Positions 36,786 to 49,437 of a stretch of DNA of 64,000 nt are shown here, piece by piece. This DNA is from Mortierella sp. BCC40632 (Eukaryota; Mortierellomycota; Mortierellomycetes; Mortierellales; Mortierellaceae), in contig WAEK01000003.1 in assembly GCA_011634665.1 (NCBI GenBank), forward strand, positions 2,636,001 to 2,700,000, read 5' to 3'. Numbering within the stretch: the stretch's first letter is position 1; each line of letters opens with the position of its first letter. Below the pieces are notes generated by a model. The model did not search any database, was not told the DNA's origin, and was given only the letters and a program-made list of their open reading frames with translations. Made by a program: the position numbers and the translations under genes.

Positions 36786-38540
36786 CTACACTGAATGTCC
36801 TCCTGGAGCCCCGGCCCTTCCATACTCGTCTATTACTGGTGCGTCCACATAGAGATCACCATAGAGACGCTGTTGTGCATTTCTATTTGCTACTACTGCA
36901 TCAGCCTGTGCAAAATACTGAGCCAGCTCGTCATCATGATTGTACTCGTACACGTTCGCATCGTTCTCGTCCTCCTGTTCTTCAAGCGTCCTTGACGAGG
37001 AGATGGTGGCAGTCTGTTGTTGGGCCATTGGGACTTGTAGCCGGGAAGCCTGCTGCTGTTGTTGCTGCTGTCGCATTTGCTGTTGTGTAAACTGTCGAAT
37101 AAGGTCTGCGCTTCCTGTCGAATCTGGACGGCCCACACCAGAGCCATGTCCCAAATGTTGTTGCATCTGCTCCTGTTGCTGTTCGAATGCAGTAGCGGTT
37201 GCGGCAGCTGCAGCTGCAGCGATGGCGGCACGGGTGGCTTCGTTCCGTTCCTGCATGGCAGTCTTTTCTTGATCTTGCTGTTGCTTCTGTTTCTCCTGAG
37301 CTGCTTCAGCAGGTGTTTGATCAATACCAGCTCTAGTGCCCCAGCCAACCTCGTGTAATGTAAAAAGGGCATAGATCTTCATGATTGCAAAGTAGTAGCC
37401 AAAGATCAAGAAAGCTGGCACCCAAATGATATCCTGTGGCCGTTTGAATAAATGTGGTAGAAGCTTGATAATACGGGTCATCATCAACCAAACAACATAG
37501 GAGATAACAATATCCCAGATCGGCAAATGGAACTTGCCCTGACAGGCCATGACAACGACAGAGATGGGACCCGAGAGTAGTGTGATGGGATTGAAGATCT
37601 TGTCGACCATGGTAAAGGCAACAAAGGGATGACGACTCCAGATCCGGCGCTCCATGAACAATGACCGGAAATCAGAACGCCAGGTATTGCGAGTCCAGCG
37701 CAAGACTTGTTTGACAAAACGCCAGTTATTCTTGAAGGTTGAAAGCAACTCGGCCTCTTTACAGATCTGGACATAGGTGTTCCAGCCATGGAAGACCATC
37801 CATCGAGTCAAGAACTTGTCATCTCCGGAATTGAGTGGATACTTGCCCAGCCAAAAGTCGTGTGTAAATTCGTATTGGAACTGTGGGTCCTGAAGGATGC
37901 AAGTACGGTAGGCAGCCGTGCGGCCAGAGAGACAACAGACACCGCCATCAATATGGGTCGAAGCAGCGATTTCAATATTACGGATCGTTAGACGGAAACC
38001 AGCCAAGACCTCCCACACAGTCTGGTAGCGGCCAACAGACTTGACGGTCTGCGAAGTGCCGACACCACCCATGTTAGGGTCTTCGAAGCAAGCGAGAATA
38101 TACTCGAGACAGGTAGGGGCCCAGATAGCGTCGTCGTCTGCAAAGACAATGATTTCACTGGTCGTGTTCCGGATGCCCTCTACCATCTGCAATCGCTTAT
38201 TCGCTTTTGGGACAGTGAGAACGCGAATTCGGGCTGGGTCGACCGAATTGGCGAGTTCCTGGAGCGCGTCCTTCATCTTAGTCTCGGTGATGATGATAAT
38301 TTCCTTTGGGTTATTGAGAAGCCACGAATGAGCGGCCTCCTTAAACTCCTCTCCTGCGTCGATGGTGGGAACAATGATGGTCACATCGTACTCGGCACGG
38401 TAGGTTGGGTTTTCTTTGGGCATCATAGGTCTGTAGAAGATGTATGCGAGCAGTTTGATCAAAAACCACAGGTAGCGGTAGAACCCGATCACACCCAGCG
38501 GTACAAAGACCGGGAACAGGTCCTTTGTAAGATACAGCAT
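36786..38540 (-). CDS. family 2 glycosyltransferase, hyaluronan/chitin-synthase-like polysaccharide synthase
   Basis: Single exon, 584 residues. An N-terminal membrane segment (FVPLGVIGFYRYLWFLIKLL) precedes a cytoplasmic GT2 domain. Processive-synthase motifs are visible: the nucleotide-binding start (YDVTIIVPTIDAGEEF), the metal-binding Asp triad VFADDDAIW, the acceptor-site SGDDKF, and QVLRW of the Q(Q/R)xRW group. Several C-terminal helices follow (TLLSGPISVVVMAC, IVISYVVWLMM, WVPAFLIFGYYFAIM). This is the pattern of Class I hyaluronan synthases and the fungal Cps1-type capsule or wall polysaccharide synthases; it is shorter than a chitin synthase. The last about 170 residues are low complexity, with an Ala run, a Gln run and acidic patches. 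The product (beta-1,4-glycan, hyaluronan-like or other) cannot be read from sequence. Confidence 0.9.
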   Translation of the reverse strand: MLYLTKDLFPVFVPLGVIGFYRYLWFLIKLLAYIFYRPMMPKENPTYRAEYDVTIIVPTIDAGEEFKEAAHSWLLNNPKEIIIITETKMKDALQELANSVDPARIRVLTVPKANKRLQMVEGIRNTTSEIIVFADDDAIWAPTCLEYILACFEDPNMGGVGTSQTVKSVGRYQTVWEVLAGFRLTIRNIEIAASTHIDGGVCCLSGRTAAYRTCILQDPQFQYEFTHDFWLGKYPLNSGDDKFLTRWMVFHGWNTYVQICKEAELLSTFKNNWRFVKQVLRWTRNTWRSDFRSLFMERRIWSRHPFVAFTMVDKIFNPITLLSGPISVVVMACQGKFHLPIWDIVISYVVWLMMTRIIKLLPHLFKRPQDIIWVPAFLIFGYYFAIMKIYALFTLHEVGWGTRAGIDQTPAEAAQEKQKQQQDQEKTAMQERNEATRAAIAAAAAAATATAFEQQQEQMQQHLGHGSGVGRPDSTGSADLIRQFTQQQMRQQQQQQQASRLQVPMAQQQTATISSSRTLEEQEDENDANVYEYNHDDELAQYFAQADAVVANRNAQQRLYGDLYVDAPVIDEYGRAGAPGGHSV

Positions 38541-39825
38541 CCTGTGCGGTCAATTGCAACGGCAGCACACGATCCTGTGTGTTCTGTTGATCTTTTTTCT
38601 TTTGGTGGTGGTGGTGGTAGTGTCGGCGTCTGTTATCTGTTTAATTGTGGGCCGTGACAAAGAACCAAAGAACAGAGTCGAGGAAGGTCAAAGTTGAATG
38701 CCCGGTCTTTGCTCCTTGATTTCCTCAATAACGGCTGTTGGGGTGAAAGAGAAGGGGAGGGGGAGGGAGAAAGAGCGCAAAAGAGAGCAGGGACGGTAGA
38801 CAAAAGAGGCCAAAGGATTAGAACTCAAATACCAAAACGAGTAACTCCAGGCCCATGCGCACAGTGTAGCCCAGGGACATGGACATGAAAACGGATGGAT
38901 GCATCTTGATCTGATTGGGATGAGTGGACCCAGTCATCACTTTCAAACCCTCCTGCCCTGGCTATACCTTAGTTGAGAGAGTTGGTAAGGGGGAAGGGAA
39001 GAAGTTATCTTTTTGAACCGAGATAAAAGTGAGGCGGGGTCGTGGCAAGGGATGAAGGAAAGCAAAGAGAGGCGGTAGAAGAGGAGGCAAAATGGAAAAA
39101 TGATCCGATTTGGAAGGATGCCAGCCAAGGGGGCCAAGGGGGGAACGGGGACAGGAGGAAGATGATCCAGGGAAAAGAACCAGAGAAAGAGAGAAAGAGA
39201 GCATTCCGCAGGAAAGAGAGAGATAGAGAGAGCTGGACAGACTGAAAAGAGCAACCAAGTACCGGATGGATTTGTCCAGCGATAACACAACTCTCAAAGA
39301 AGACAGACGAGGTTGAGCAATCTACCCATCGAGGCACGCCCTGGAGACTCGCTCGTCGTCTCGCTCGTCTCTTTTGTTTTCTCTCACTCACTCTCACTAT
39401 CACACTCTCCGCCTATTTCATTTATTGTCCTTGTCTGTTGCGGGTAAAAATAGCTTCACCTCACCTGTCTCGGGGACCCGGAGGAAGATCACCAGCCAGG
39501 GATCCGACGACCATTGCCCACGCGAGGCCGGTGCCCCGCAGGGGGGCAAGGCGAGTGGATGGATGAAAAGAGCAAATGGACGGATGGTCTTTGTCCAGCG
39601 GTAACAGCCAACACGTCAAAGAAGACAGACGATTCAAGCACACCTCTCCCCTCCGCCCTCGCCCTATCTTTCTCATCCCAGGTAGGCCTTCAAAGTTTCC
39701 CACTTCCACGCGAACCATGTTGGTCTCTGGTCCTTTCCTCAAACGACATCGGGACCTCGCCTCAAAAGTTTGCTTGAATGGTGTCCAACGCAGCCCCACC
39801 CATCCACGCAATTGCTCCCACAAAC

Positions 39826-40001
<176 letters not shown>

Positions 40002-40325
40002 TCTGTCTATCTGGCTTCTATTTCGACAAAAGACAAAGAGGGATGCATTTTTGGACCATCTAGCAAATGCGAATCTGGATTCGGGTGACAAAGGGAGGGG
40101 TGCCGACGACGGTTTAGGAGAGAGAGAAAGAGAGGACGAAAAAGGGCCGCCGTGCTCGTTCAGACGCATGAGCACCACACGTGTACCGGTTTTTGCTGGA
40201 GTTGGATGGGAAACATCTGCCCTCCATCAAGGGGGTCGAGCAAAAACACCGAGTTGTCCAAGGGGAGAGAGACCAAAGGAAGCTGGGATGGTGGTGGTGG
40301 AGAGATAAAGAAAAAGAAAAAAAAA

Positions 40326-40332
40326 GAGAGAA

Positions 40333-40399
<67 letters not shown>

Positions 40400-40504
40400 G
40401 TGAGTGAGTGAGTGAGTGAGTGTGAGAGAGTGAGAGTGAGTGGGTGAGTGAGAGAGTGAGAGTGAGTGAGAGAGTGAGAGACTGAGAGAGACTGAGAGAG
40501 AGAA
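40326..40504. repeat. (GA)n/(GAGT)n compound tract
   Basis: A GA repeat of about 70 bases turning into GAGT and GTGA units. Its GA part is complementary to the CT tract 330 bases upstream. Confidence 0.95.
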
Positions 40505-41950
40505 GAGGGAACAATGGAAAGGCCCAAGAGCCGCAAGGCACAGAAACATGCCCCTCGATGCCACAAGAACCAAGATGAGAGGAACAACGCTGAGCACAGC
40601 AGACACCACCATCCGTTTCCTCGCCTCACTGGAGTAGTAAACAACATCGTTCGCACTCCTGTCAGTATTTCAAACAAATCACCGATTACTCCCCACTCAA
40701 CTAAGAGTCCCAGTCCTCTGCTCATGTAAGCCCGGTACCTCTGGGCTTTCTGAGTCCGCACATGCTCTGGGATCGTGTCCAGTGCGGCCCTGGCCCAGGA
40801 GGTGGTTTATCCGACAGGGATGGCTCGATTGTTAGTCCGACACGATCGGCAGGGGCGAGACCCTGGTCAACGATGGAACAGTTCACCCCATGCTCTCATT
40901 GTTGTCGTCCTTGCCCCTTTCCATGACCCGCTTCTCCTTTGGAGTGTTGGTGCAGGGTTGCCATGGGGGGGGGCACGTCTTCAAGTCGACACTCACTCCT
41001 GCAACTCTTCGTTGCGGTTCAGTAGTAGCTCCTTGCCGTTCGCACGATTGGCCCATCCAGGCTATTCTTGAAATCCCTTCAAGGGGCGATCGCCGGGTAC
41101 GGTGTCTCATATGGACTATGCGCATGGAGCAAAGGTACACAGTGCAAATGTACAAGATTTGCTCTCATTGAAAGGAAAAGGAAACAGTCGGTTCCTAAAA
41201 TGGAGGAGGACTGCGTCCAGCCGCCATTCCTAATAGGCTAGTTTGCACTGCTCTCCAATGGACTATCCCTATTCCCCACTGGTGCAATAGCTGGGGCCAC
41301 TAGAGGTAACATCTCAAAGTGATCCCGGCACTAGGAGACTTGGAGATGAAGAGCAACCTGCTCTGCACGCATAATGTCTAGTGTACTTATGCCTATCCAC
41401 GAGGTCTGTCGGGGAGATAAATGTGGCACACGAAACGAGCAAGGACAATTTTTGTTCAGAGCATTTTCCTGTGCGACAACTTAATCAGGTCGATGCCCCC
41501 TCACCAGTGAATCTCTTGGAACCTGCAGATCCCATCTCTCCCCGCCAGCGCATACAGCCCAGGGCTATCGGGCAAACCCAGCTTAAATGAGTGACTAACC
41601 ACGGATGAGAGATTGATCTACTGCAGACAACTCCTTTTGTTCTCTCTTTCGTTCTTTCTCTCACACTAAGTGCCAGTAGGAAAAATGAGTTAAACGACTC
41701 CTTTGCCAGAACATGTCCTCGAGCGAGTCCACACTCCACTACAGCTACAATACTGATACTTCAATCAATAGTAATACCTAAGTAGGACTAGCCAAAAGAG
41801 AAAAGAAATAAAATCAAAAGCTCGAGAAAATAAAAAAACAGGGGCCAAAGAGAGGCTCCTCATACGTCCACTTTCATCAATTTCGCGATCTTTAGTAAGT
41901 CAGAGCAGGGCAAGTCGGAGGTTGCTTTTCAGTAACCCAAGCGGTCCTAT

Positions 41951-42229
41951 CAGTCTGTGCAAGTAGAGAGCCTCACAGTCCAAAGATATTCAGGATACCC
42001 CGCAGCTGGAACCTAGCGATCATTCAATCCGTTGTTAATGAGCTGAGAAAGAGTGTTGTCTACTCATTGCTACCCGAAACCATACCTCTGACTGAAAGTC
42101 TGGCCGCCCTGGGAGCTGGAATCCTGCATCAATAAGAGGATCCAGGATAATTTTCGTCTTGTATAGCAACTTCCGTTCATCCCCCTCTAGGGCGTTGTCC
42201 TTGACATCGAGCCACTTTATCTTCACCAT
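41951..42229 (-). CDS. possible small two-exon gene, unrecognised
   Basis: On the minus strand an ATG at 42229 opens a frame with convincing composition (MVKIKWLDVKDNALEGDERK, then LLYKTKIILDPLIDAGFQ) up to a GTATGG donor after 42080. An acceptor CTAG before 42012 continues in phase for about 20 residues to a stop near 41951. A different phase would give FQLRGILNIFGL and stop. I recognise no family. It may be a small gene or the only readable piece of a decayed one, since unassigned fragments lie just upstream on the other strand. Confidence 0.3.
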
Positions 42230-42599
42230 GAGAAGGTCAGGCCGTGAATAATTTCAAAATAGTTAGGAAGATACGCCTCCTCAAGCCTATTTGAGTGGTG
42301 GAAGGGTTTCGGCTCCTCAAATATTAGGCATCATCATCCTAAGTTTGTTCTCCTGAGTCAACTTGTAAATACACCCGCCGTAGGATACACTTTACTAGTG
42401 ATCAATAGTATATATGTTTTCAACAATACCGAAGATGATACCCCTGACTACAGAAGAAGTGTATATGCCCTTATTCTGCGCAAGCGGCTGTAGATTGGCG
42501 GTATGTGAAGAGGTATAGTTCCAAAGGCCTGGCCACTAAGTGTACTGCAGAAGGATAGCAAGGATGACAGACCTTTCTTCGTTCTGGATGCTCTTCCTG

Positions 42600-43093
42600 A
42601 TTGAGCTCTCCTGTCTCCAGATATAAGCGACCGCAAAGCCGGAGCAAATCGTTTGGAGCTCCACTTCACTCATTTCTGGTTCGGGCATATACACAGACAG
42701 AAGGACTCAGAAATCTTTCCCGGGAAGTGCTCTATCGAGAATTTTGTAACAAAAACGAAGTTGGGACCCCTAGTATTCGCAAATCCTGAACAAATATTCG
42801 TAAAAACACCAGCCGACGAACATCCGTTTGTAAGAGCACCTGTCAAAACAACAGCATGAAAAAAACTACTTACAAGAGAGCACATACCTCCGAGTTTTCA
42901 TGGCAATGTCCCGGCGAGCAGTCATGAACAGCCTTGAAACCGACTTCGTCTACGACGAGCCTACTGTCTGTGTTGAGCTGCAATAATGTAGTACTTAGAC
43001 CAACAAAATGATTCTAATACTTGAACTCAATGGAAACCGGCGATGATTGTGCTAAGGGCAACCTAGAGCCAGCATTCTCGGATTCACTCGTAG

Positions 43094-43127
<34 letters not shown>

Positions 43128-43790
43128 CTTTGCCTCGGATAGGATTTAACATTCAGTCTTGAGTCCAGCTCTTTTGTCAAGGCGCTTTCGTCTCTCCCTA
43201 TCTGGATGATGTCCTGTCTGCGGAGGTTATATTTCCTCCGCTCCAGTATCCACTCTTGACGTTGTTGATGGTACACTTTTCACCTCATCCATTGCCCCAG
43301 GTCTGGGAGAACGTTTACTTCCTCTTCATCTTGAACGATTTAGCCATATCGTGAAGATTCCCGATCCCTTTGACATGGAGAAGTATTTGATCCACTCGGA
43401 TAGCTCATTGGCGAAAGATTCACGAGAAGGTTCCGCAGCACCACGGTGCTTGAGGTACTCAAGCAAGTCAAACTGGATTGAATTTATCGATAGGAAATAA
43501 TCCGCACCAGGTTTGTTGCTATCGATGGCAGCTTCCCATCATGATTGGTTAATCTCCGTTATCTTTAAGTCTAGGTAACCACGGAAGTGCACATACAACA
43601 GGAATAAATAAATAAATAGATAGAGAAAAGAGCCAGTTGGTCTTGGATCTTCTCTGGGGTCAAGTTGAATTGCTACCGATTGCAAACACCACTCGGGTAA
43701 GAACTGGCTGATTGAGAGATTGTCTAATGTGTATGAAGACATCTTCCTCCCGTTTGATGCCCTAACGATAAAGTTCAGGTAACAAGTAGT
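42600..43790 (+). pseudogene. unassigned, apparently broken multi-fragment coding region
   Basis: Plus-strand frames without start codons read as ordinary protein in pieces. They are CSIENFVTKTKLGPLVFANP...VRAPVKTTA (about 42720-42857), FMAMSRRAVMNSLETDFVYD (about 42898-42980), APVSTLDVVDGTLFTSSIAP...SNWIEFIDRK (about 43238-43500), AASHHDWLISVIFKSR (about 43527-43574), and SQLVLDLLWGQVELLPIAN then LIERLSNVYEDIFLPFDALT (43633-43780). The last two are in different frames joined within a few bases, so a frameshift or a missed intron is likely, and stops separate some pieces. Opposite-strand frames here (for example 43539-43910) are also open. I cannot name the family; decayed effector-like or mobile-element genes are common in such regions. 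Confidence 0.35.
43094..43123. repeat. poly-A tract
   Basis: About 30 uninterrupted A. Similar runs lie at 43936-43966 and 44138-44177, giving three long A tracts within 1.1 kb. Confidence 0.95.
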
Positions 43791-43932
43791 GGTGACGAAT
43801 AAACTAAGGTTAGTGGAGGGGTGCGTAGCGAGATACTGTACGAGCCAGGGATTCCGGATCAGACTGTTCGAATTCACTATTAAGCCTACAATGCTTGTGG
43901 CGGACTCCAAGAGAATAAATAAGTCGTCTTGC

Positions 43933-43968
<36 letters not shown>

Positions 43969-44135
43969 CTCGCCCAATTTCAGCGTCAAGAAAATGAAGG
44001 AAAGAAGTGGCTGCTCTTGCATTAACTGCGATGTGTTTTGGTCTAGCACATCCAAGAATCTCCTTCTCTTAATAAACGTATTTATACACACACGCATGCC
44101 TGACCAAATAATCTAGCCAAGAAAAGTCAGGAATT

Positions 44136-44179
<44 letters not shown>

Positions 44180-44438
44180 GGTGTTGGAGGATAGGTAGTA
44201 AAGGGAGTGGGGAGAAGAAGAATTTTTGTTTTTTCTTTTCTTTTCAACAAGTTCGCGAGCTTCATTTTTTTTTTCTCTTCTATTAAGACTAATTCTATGT
44301 CGATGTATAAGTACAATGATGAACTCGATGGGAAGAAAAAAAAAGGGGAAAAAAAAAAAAAAAAAAAAAAAAGAAAAAAGAAAAAGATAAAGTAACAAGA
44401 ATAGACAGGTGAAAAGGCGAGTGAACATTGCCTAGTCA

Positions 44439-47400
44439 TCAACGAACAAGAGGACTTGAACGTCCATCGGAATCAAATCCTGATCCCATCCCATCTCCAG
44501 TACCTGTCCGAGAATTCGGTCTGGAGGATGAAAACGAGACCCGGATCATGCCATCGTCTTCACGCCGTCCCTGAATACTGCCATTACCATTGGCCGCCAA
44601 TCGGATCACACTTGTCTTCTTTTTCATCACTCGTCTTGACCGGGTTGAGGATCGGTCACTACCTGTGCCTGTGCCTCCACTGATACCTCCGTCATCTGTC
44701 AGGGGTATATCAAACACAACCGACAATCGATTCGGTTGCTGAAAGGACGGTTGAGGTGCAGGCAAAGGTTGAAGCTTTTGAGACGAGTTGTATAGATTGG
44801 AAGTTCTGAGAGGAGGTACGGCCAACATAGCCTTGCTCGTGGCTCCTCCGTACTGTTGTCGTTGGCTCGGTGGCTGATTTTGGGATGCTGAGGAGAGCTG
44901 ATGTTGGACCTTGAGTGGCTGTAGATTAGTCTTTGGGATTGAGTTCGCTGCAGTTGCAGAAGGGGTACCAAAAGTCGAGCCAGGGACTCGCTTCTGCATC
45001 ACAAGCTCTTCCCATCCTTTCCGATGCTCTTTCTCCGCCGCTGCCAACAATGCCTCAAAGTCCATTGCCTTGAGATCTTGGGGCGTTGTTGGTGGGAAGG
45101 CTTCAGAGGGATCAAACTCGAGGGCTTCGCTCATCTGGACATTGGACAGAGCCGATGGCGATCGGTCGTCATGATGGTCTATCCTATCGACTCTGACACC
45201 TGGCTCGTTGAACAAGGTAGATGTTGTCGTAGCGGAGCTAAAGTTGCCATGGTGTGAAGGGTGCCGCAAATGCGAAGGTGAGACCAACGTATCACCCGAG
45301 GTCTGTTGTTGATGTCGATACCGGTCAAAGAATACCATCGAGGAAGAGGACGAGGACTGCTGTGGGTGATGTCGAAGAGATGATGGTGGAGCTGCAGGGT
45401 GCTCAAAGCCATAGTCGGATCGTTCTGCCATGGCAGCTGGTGACTGAGAGAATGGGTCCTGCATGGGAGTCCATCCTGCAGAAGGGGCCAGGGTCGTTGA
45501 TGAGGAAAGTACTCCACTACTGCCAGTCCGTACAGAGGGCTTGAGAGTCTTGGTATCAAGGGCAGAGACAGGCATGGCTCGACCATGAGGATACATCTCT
45601 CTTGGTTTCCAAGAGACAATCTCTTCGATCGTCAATGGCGCTCGTGTTGGAGTCGTGGGATTAGTGGCGCCTGTGGAGTTTCCACCGGCGCCGGTAATAG
45701 AACTTGATGATTTGCCTCGATTATGGCCATAGGCTCTTGGCGATGCAGGCGAACCCGAACCCGATCGTCGATGCCCTCCTCCTGCCCCGCGACTTCCACT
45801 ACTGCCACTTCGGCCAAGATCCCGGGTCCGGATCTGAAGAGTTGGCAACTCGGGCACTGTATCCGAGTCACCATCAACACTCGAAATCTTTCGCCGGGAC
45901 TGAAGACCGCTGCTCCTTCGACTACCACCATTCTTGGACATGAAGGCCGAAGTCGGAGACGTCGGGTTCGAGGTCTTGCTCCGTGAGGAGGAGGATGCCG
46001 ACGGCAATGGTGGAGGAACAGGGACTGGGGTCTCTTCCATAGATAGGTCCGCGTCACCCGTATAGCCACTGATGGCATCGCCATCGGAATCGAACGCTCG
46101 GAACTCGTGATCGGTATCGATCTCCATATGGCTCGAGGACACGGTCAGTCGCGACGCTCTCTGTTTAGAGGAAGGAGGTGACAAGAGTGCGCTTGAGTCT
46201 TCAAAGAGCCAGCTCTGTCGTTGGTAGATAGGTTGTTTGTAATTAAACAGACCCGGGACCACCGATTTGTTCACTACATCCTGTGCATGCATCTCGGCAA
46301 GTTCAAACGTAAAACTAGTAAACGTATGGGTCACATTGGATGAGGAGGCATTGTCGGCACCAAAGAAATCAGAGGAGAGGGGTGGCATCTCGGGAATAGC
46401 GCCACTACTATTATTGGCATGATGAAAAAATCCGGATCGTGCTGCACTGCTCTGTCGTCTACGTCGCATTGCCATCTCAAGTGTCTCACGGCGCAAACCG
46501 GGACTTCGTGGCCCCGCGACTGTGGTGGCATAGAGTGCTGGATGGGTTGAGGTTGCAAAAGATCGTGATCGAGACCGAGTCGAGCTCACACTACCCGATC
46601 GTACAAGCTGATGAGTCGTATCAGCATCGATGGCGGTTGCTGAGTGAGCCTCGTTCTGACCCTGAACTACCTTGGGAAGTTGATTTTGGTTCCGTTGGTT
46701 GGACTGCGACAAAGCTTGATCGGCTCCTACTCTCCGGGACGATTGCTGTTGCTGATTCTTGTTGCCCAGGTGCAAAGACTTCATCAGCGACCGTCGCCAT
46801 TCAGAGGCTTGTTTAGCTCCTTTCTTGGGTCTGACCTCTTCCTCTGCAGAAAGGGGTCTCCTTTTCTTGCTACCATGTCGAGAGAGAGGCTCTGTCTTTG
46901 AACCGGCCATTGAAGTAGACGTGGAATGGGGGTTGGCAGAATGTGGTTTGCTCTCGAAAGTCGGCTCCTTCTTTTGCTGTTTAGGTTGTGTCAAGAGTCG
47001 CTTCATGGCATCAGCACCCATTCGTAGTGAATGAGGCCGCTTGCCTGCTGCGGCAGCGGCAAGACTTTTTTCCATTTTTTTCCGCTTTTTGAGAGGCAGC
47101 TCTGCAAACTGGGTATAGTCCTCATAATCCACCGGCATGATAATGTCGAGCGATTGATCAGAATCCCCACCAATCCCTCCCATGGAGGTGTGAGTTCCTT
47201 CATCAGCATCGTCCACACTAAGTCCTCTCATCCGTTGTGGAAGCGAAAGCGATAGTTGGGTCGGCTCAGCTGAAGTGAGATCATCAGATGCTGGATCCGA
47301 CTCTGCCGAGATGTTGATAGTGGGAACACTCCTCTCCTGGATCTCTACAGTCTCCGATCCTAGATCTTCAGGGTCGGACCGCGTCCGTGGGAAGGACCAG

Positions 47401-48206
47401 AACGATTTGGAATGTCGGTTCTTGGACTCTTCTTGCTGTAGCAGCTGTTGTTGTTGTTGATGCAGCTGTAGAGCAATTGAGTCTGTCTTCACTGTGCTGG
47501 GCAGATCTTGTTGTACAGACGCGCCCAGACTCTGATCGCCCTTGGCTGCTGCCCTCTCCCGGAGATTCGTGGACGATTTCATCGAGGCGAGTGTATTATT
47601 GACTTTACTTTTGAACTTTGAACGCAGCGATGTCGATGACCCTGAGTTATGAACTGAAGAAAGAGGAGCCGGTGGAGGGAGTAACGTCTCGTTCTCAGGA
47701 TCGAGATTGAGTTGTGCTTCCTCAGGGGTATACTTGTGATCGTTGTTGCTTTTGTTGGTCGAGTCTGTGACCTCGGTTTCGTTTGGGAGTCGAGTGGTCT
47801 CGTACGAAGGTAGAGACTGAGGATTGGTATCGTCGATCTGGATGGGCGGGAGGACGAAGGACACAGGCCGGTCCTTGGTGGAACCAATGTCAGCAGTCGG
47901 GTGAGTCTGGATGGGGGCAACGGGGGCGCTGGACCTATATTTATTATCCAGGAAGAATATGTGTCAATGTTACAAACGAGAAGATTTGGTCGTACAGGAC
48001 AGGGAACAATGAAAGGGATGGAGAAAAAAAATGTTGCGACGGACCAAAAGCGCAAACGCAGGGGTGATTGGCTGACAACAAAAAAATGATGTGATTAGAA
48101 AAAGAAGGTCCCGGAAAAAAAAAAAAAAAAAAAAAAAAAAAACGGGCGTTCAAAAAGGTCCTGAGACTCTGTGGAGGGGCAATGAGAGGTCAACACATTT
48201 CGTGTT

Positions 48207-48241
<35 letters not shown>

Positions 48242-48920
48242 TGCGAAATCCGAGATGGGTTGCAAGCCTGCATGCATACTTTCAAACAAGGACGAAAAGG
48301 ACAGACGACTAGATGTGCACAATAATAAAGAATTCTACCCAACCAACAGACAGACAGGCAAGCAAACAGACAAAGAATGGGACCATTTGACCTTACCTCT
48401 TGTGTTGCAGATGTTTGCTCTTGAATTTACCAAAGGCACGAAGAAAGCTGGACCGTGCAGAAAAAGGATCCGAAGTCGGCGGATGATGCATATCTGGATC
48501 CATTGAGACCTGCTTTGGTCTAATGGAAGGCTGTTTCGTGTTGAGCATCGTTGTAGCGTGCTGTTCAGGCACTGCCGAAGCTGGATATTGGTTTGACTGA
48601 GAGATATGCGGTATGCGGCCTTCCTTGCCGATGCTGTTGTGGTCCTTAGTCCAGGGGGTATTGCTGGACACAGGATTGTCTATGTTACTATTAATATTGG
48701 ATTCCTGAGTATTATATTTAGCGGTCTTGCTCATTGAGTCGACCTGCGAGATAGCCGATGACTGAGGGGTTGAGTGTGACATGGAACTACGCGTGGCACG
48801 CCCAGTTCCGGGACCAGATGCCGCGTGGTTGGACCCTGGCTCTCCTGGTCTGCTGATAGTTCGAAGCTCACCCGCCCCGCCTGCTCGACCTGCAGTTCGG
48901 GCACCTGCACTATAGCTCAT
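44439..48920 (-). CDS. very large Ser-rich disordered protein, fungal, function unknown
   Basis: Two exons on the minus strand, 48920-48397 and 47934-44439 (donor GTAAGG, acceptor TATAG), close in phase to 1339 residues. An in-frame ATG at 49244 would add 108 residues; 48920 was preferred for its purine at -3. Almost the whole protein is Ser/Pro/Gln/Arg-rich and disordered, with Gln runs, RRR/KKK patches and many SxSR-type phosphorylation-like stretches. Less biased islands may carry the function: SVDGDSDTVPELPTLQIRTR, LTIEEIVSWKPREMYPHG, and a helical MDFEALLAAAEKEHRKGWEE near the C-terminal third. There is no signal peptide or membrane helix. It could be a scaffold or a polarity or kinase-pathway adaptor, but I recognise no family. 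Confidence 0.75.
48210..48238. repeat. short (GA)n tract in an intron
   Basis: About 29 bases of GA repeat in the single intron (47935-48396) of the large disordered-protein gene; a poly-A run at 48117-48142 lies in the same intron. Confidence 0.85.
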
Positions 48921-49375
48921 TCCTTTGGTCCTTGCTCCTGCCAACAACCGACGGTCGCATTTGACCTCAATGTCCCAGGTGCCGTAGATGGCTGTCGATG
49001 TTGATGGGAGAAAATGTTGTGAGGGCCGGTTCTGAAAGAGTCGCCGACACTGCTGCTGCGGCGAAGGCTGTCGAAATAGTTTGCAGGGGCGAGCTCGAGG
49101 CGTTGACCTGGGTCTATGATGTGAAGGGAGAGAAGGGCTGTGGCATACCGAGGAGAGGGTATCGAGCGAAGTACAGGAGAAGGAAGAGAAAGAGAGGAGA
49201 GTGTCTGGCGTTGACTGGATCGTGGAAGGCGCTGGGGCGAACATCCAGGGGAATTGTTGGCGCAGATGGATGGTGAGATATAGAGGGAGGGGAGGTGGGG
49301 AGAGATGAGTGGAAGAAAGAGGAAAGAGGAGGAGGAATGGATGGTAGAGGGGGAAAAATAAAAAAAATAAAAAAA

Positions 49376-49383
<8 letters not shown>

Positions 49384-49434
<51 letters not shown>
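49384..49434. repeat. (GA)n microsatellite
   Basis: About 51 bases of GA upstream of the large disordered-protein gene. It reads as CT on the coding strand and so forms part of its pyrimidine-rich 5' region. Confidence 0.95.
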
Positions 49435-49437
<3 letters not shown>

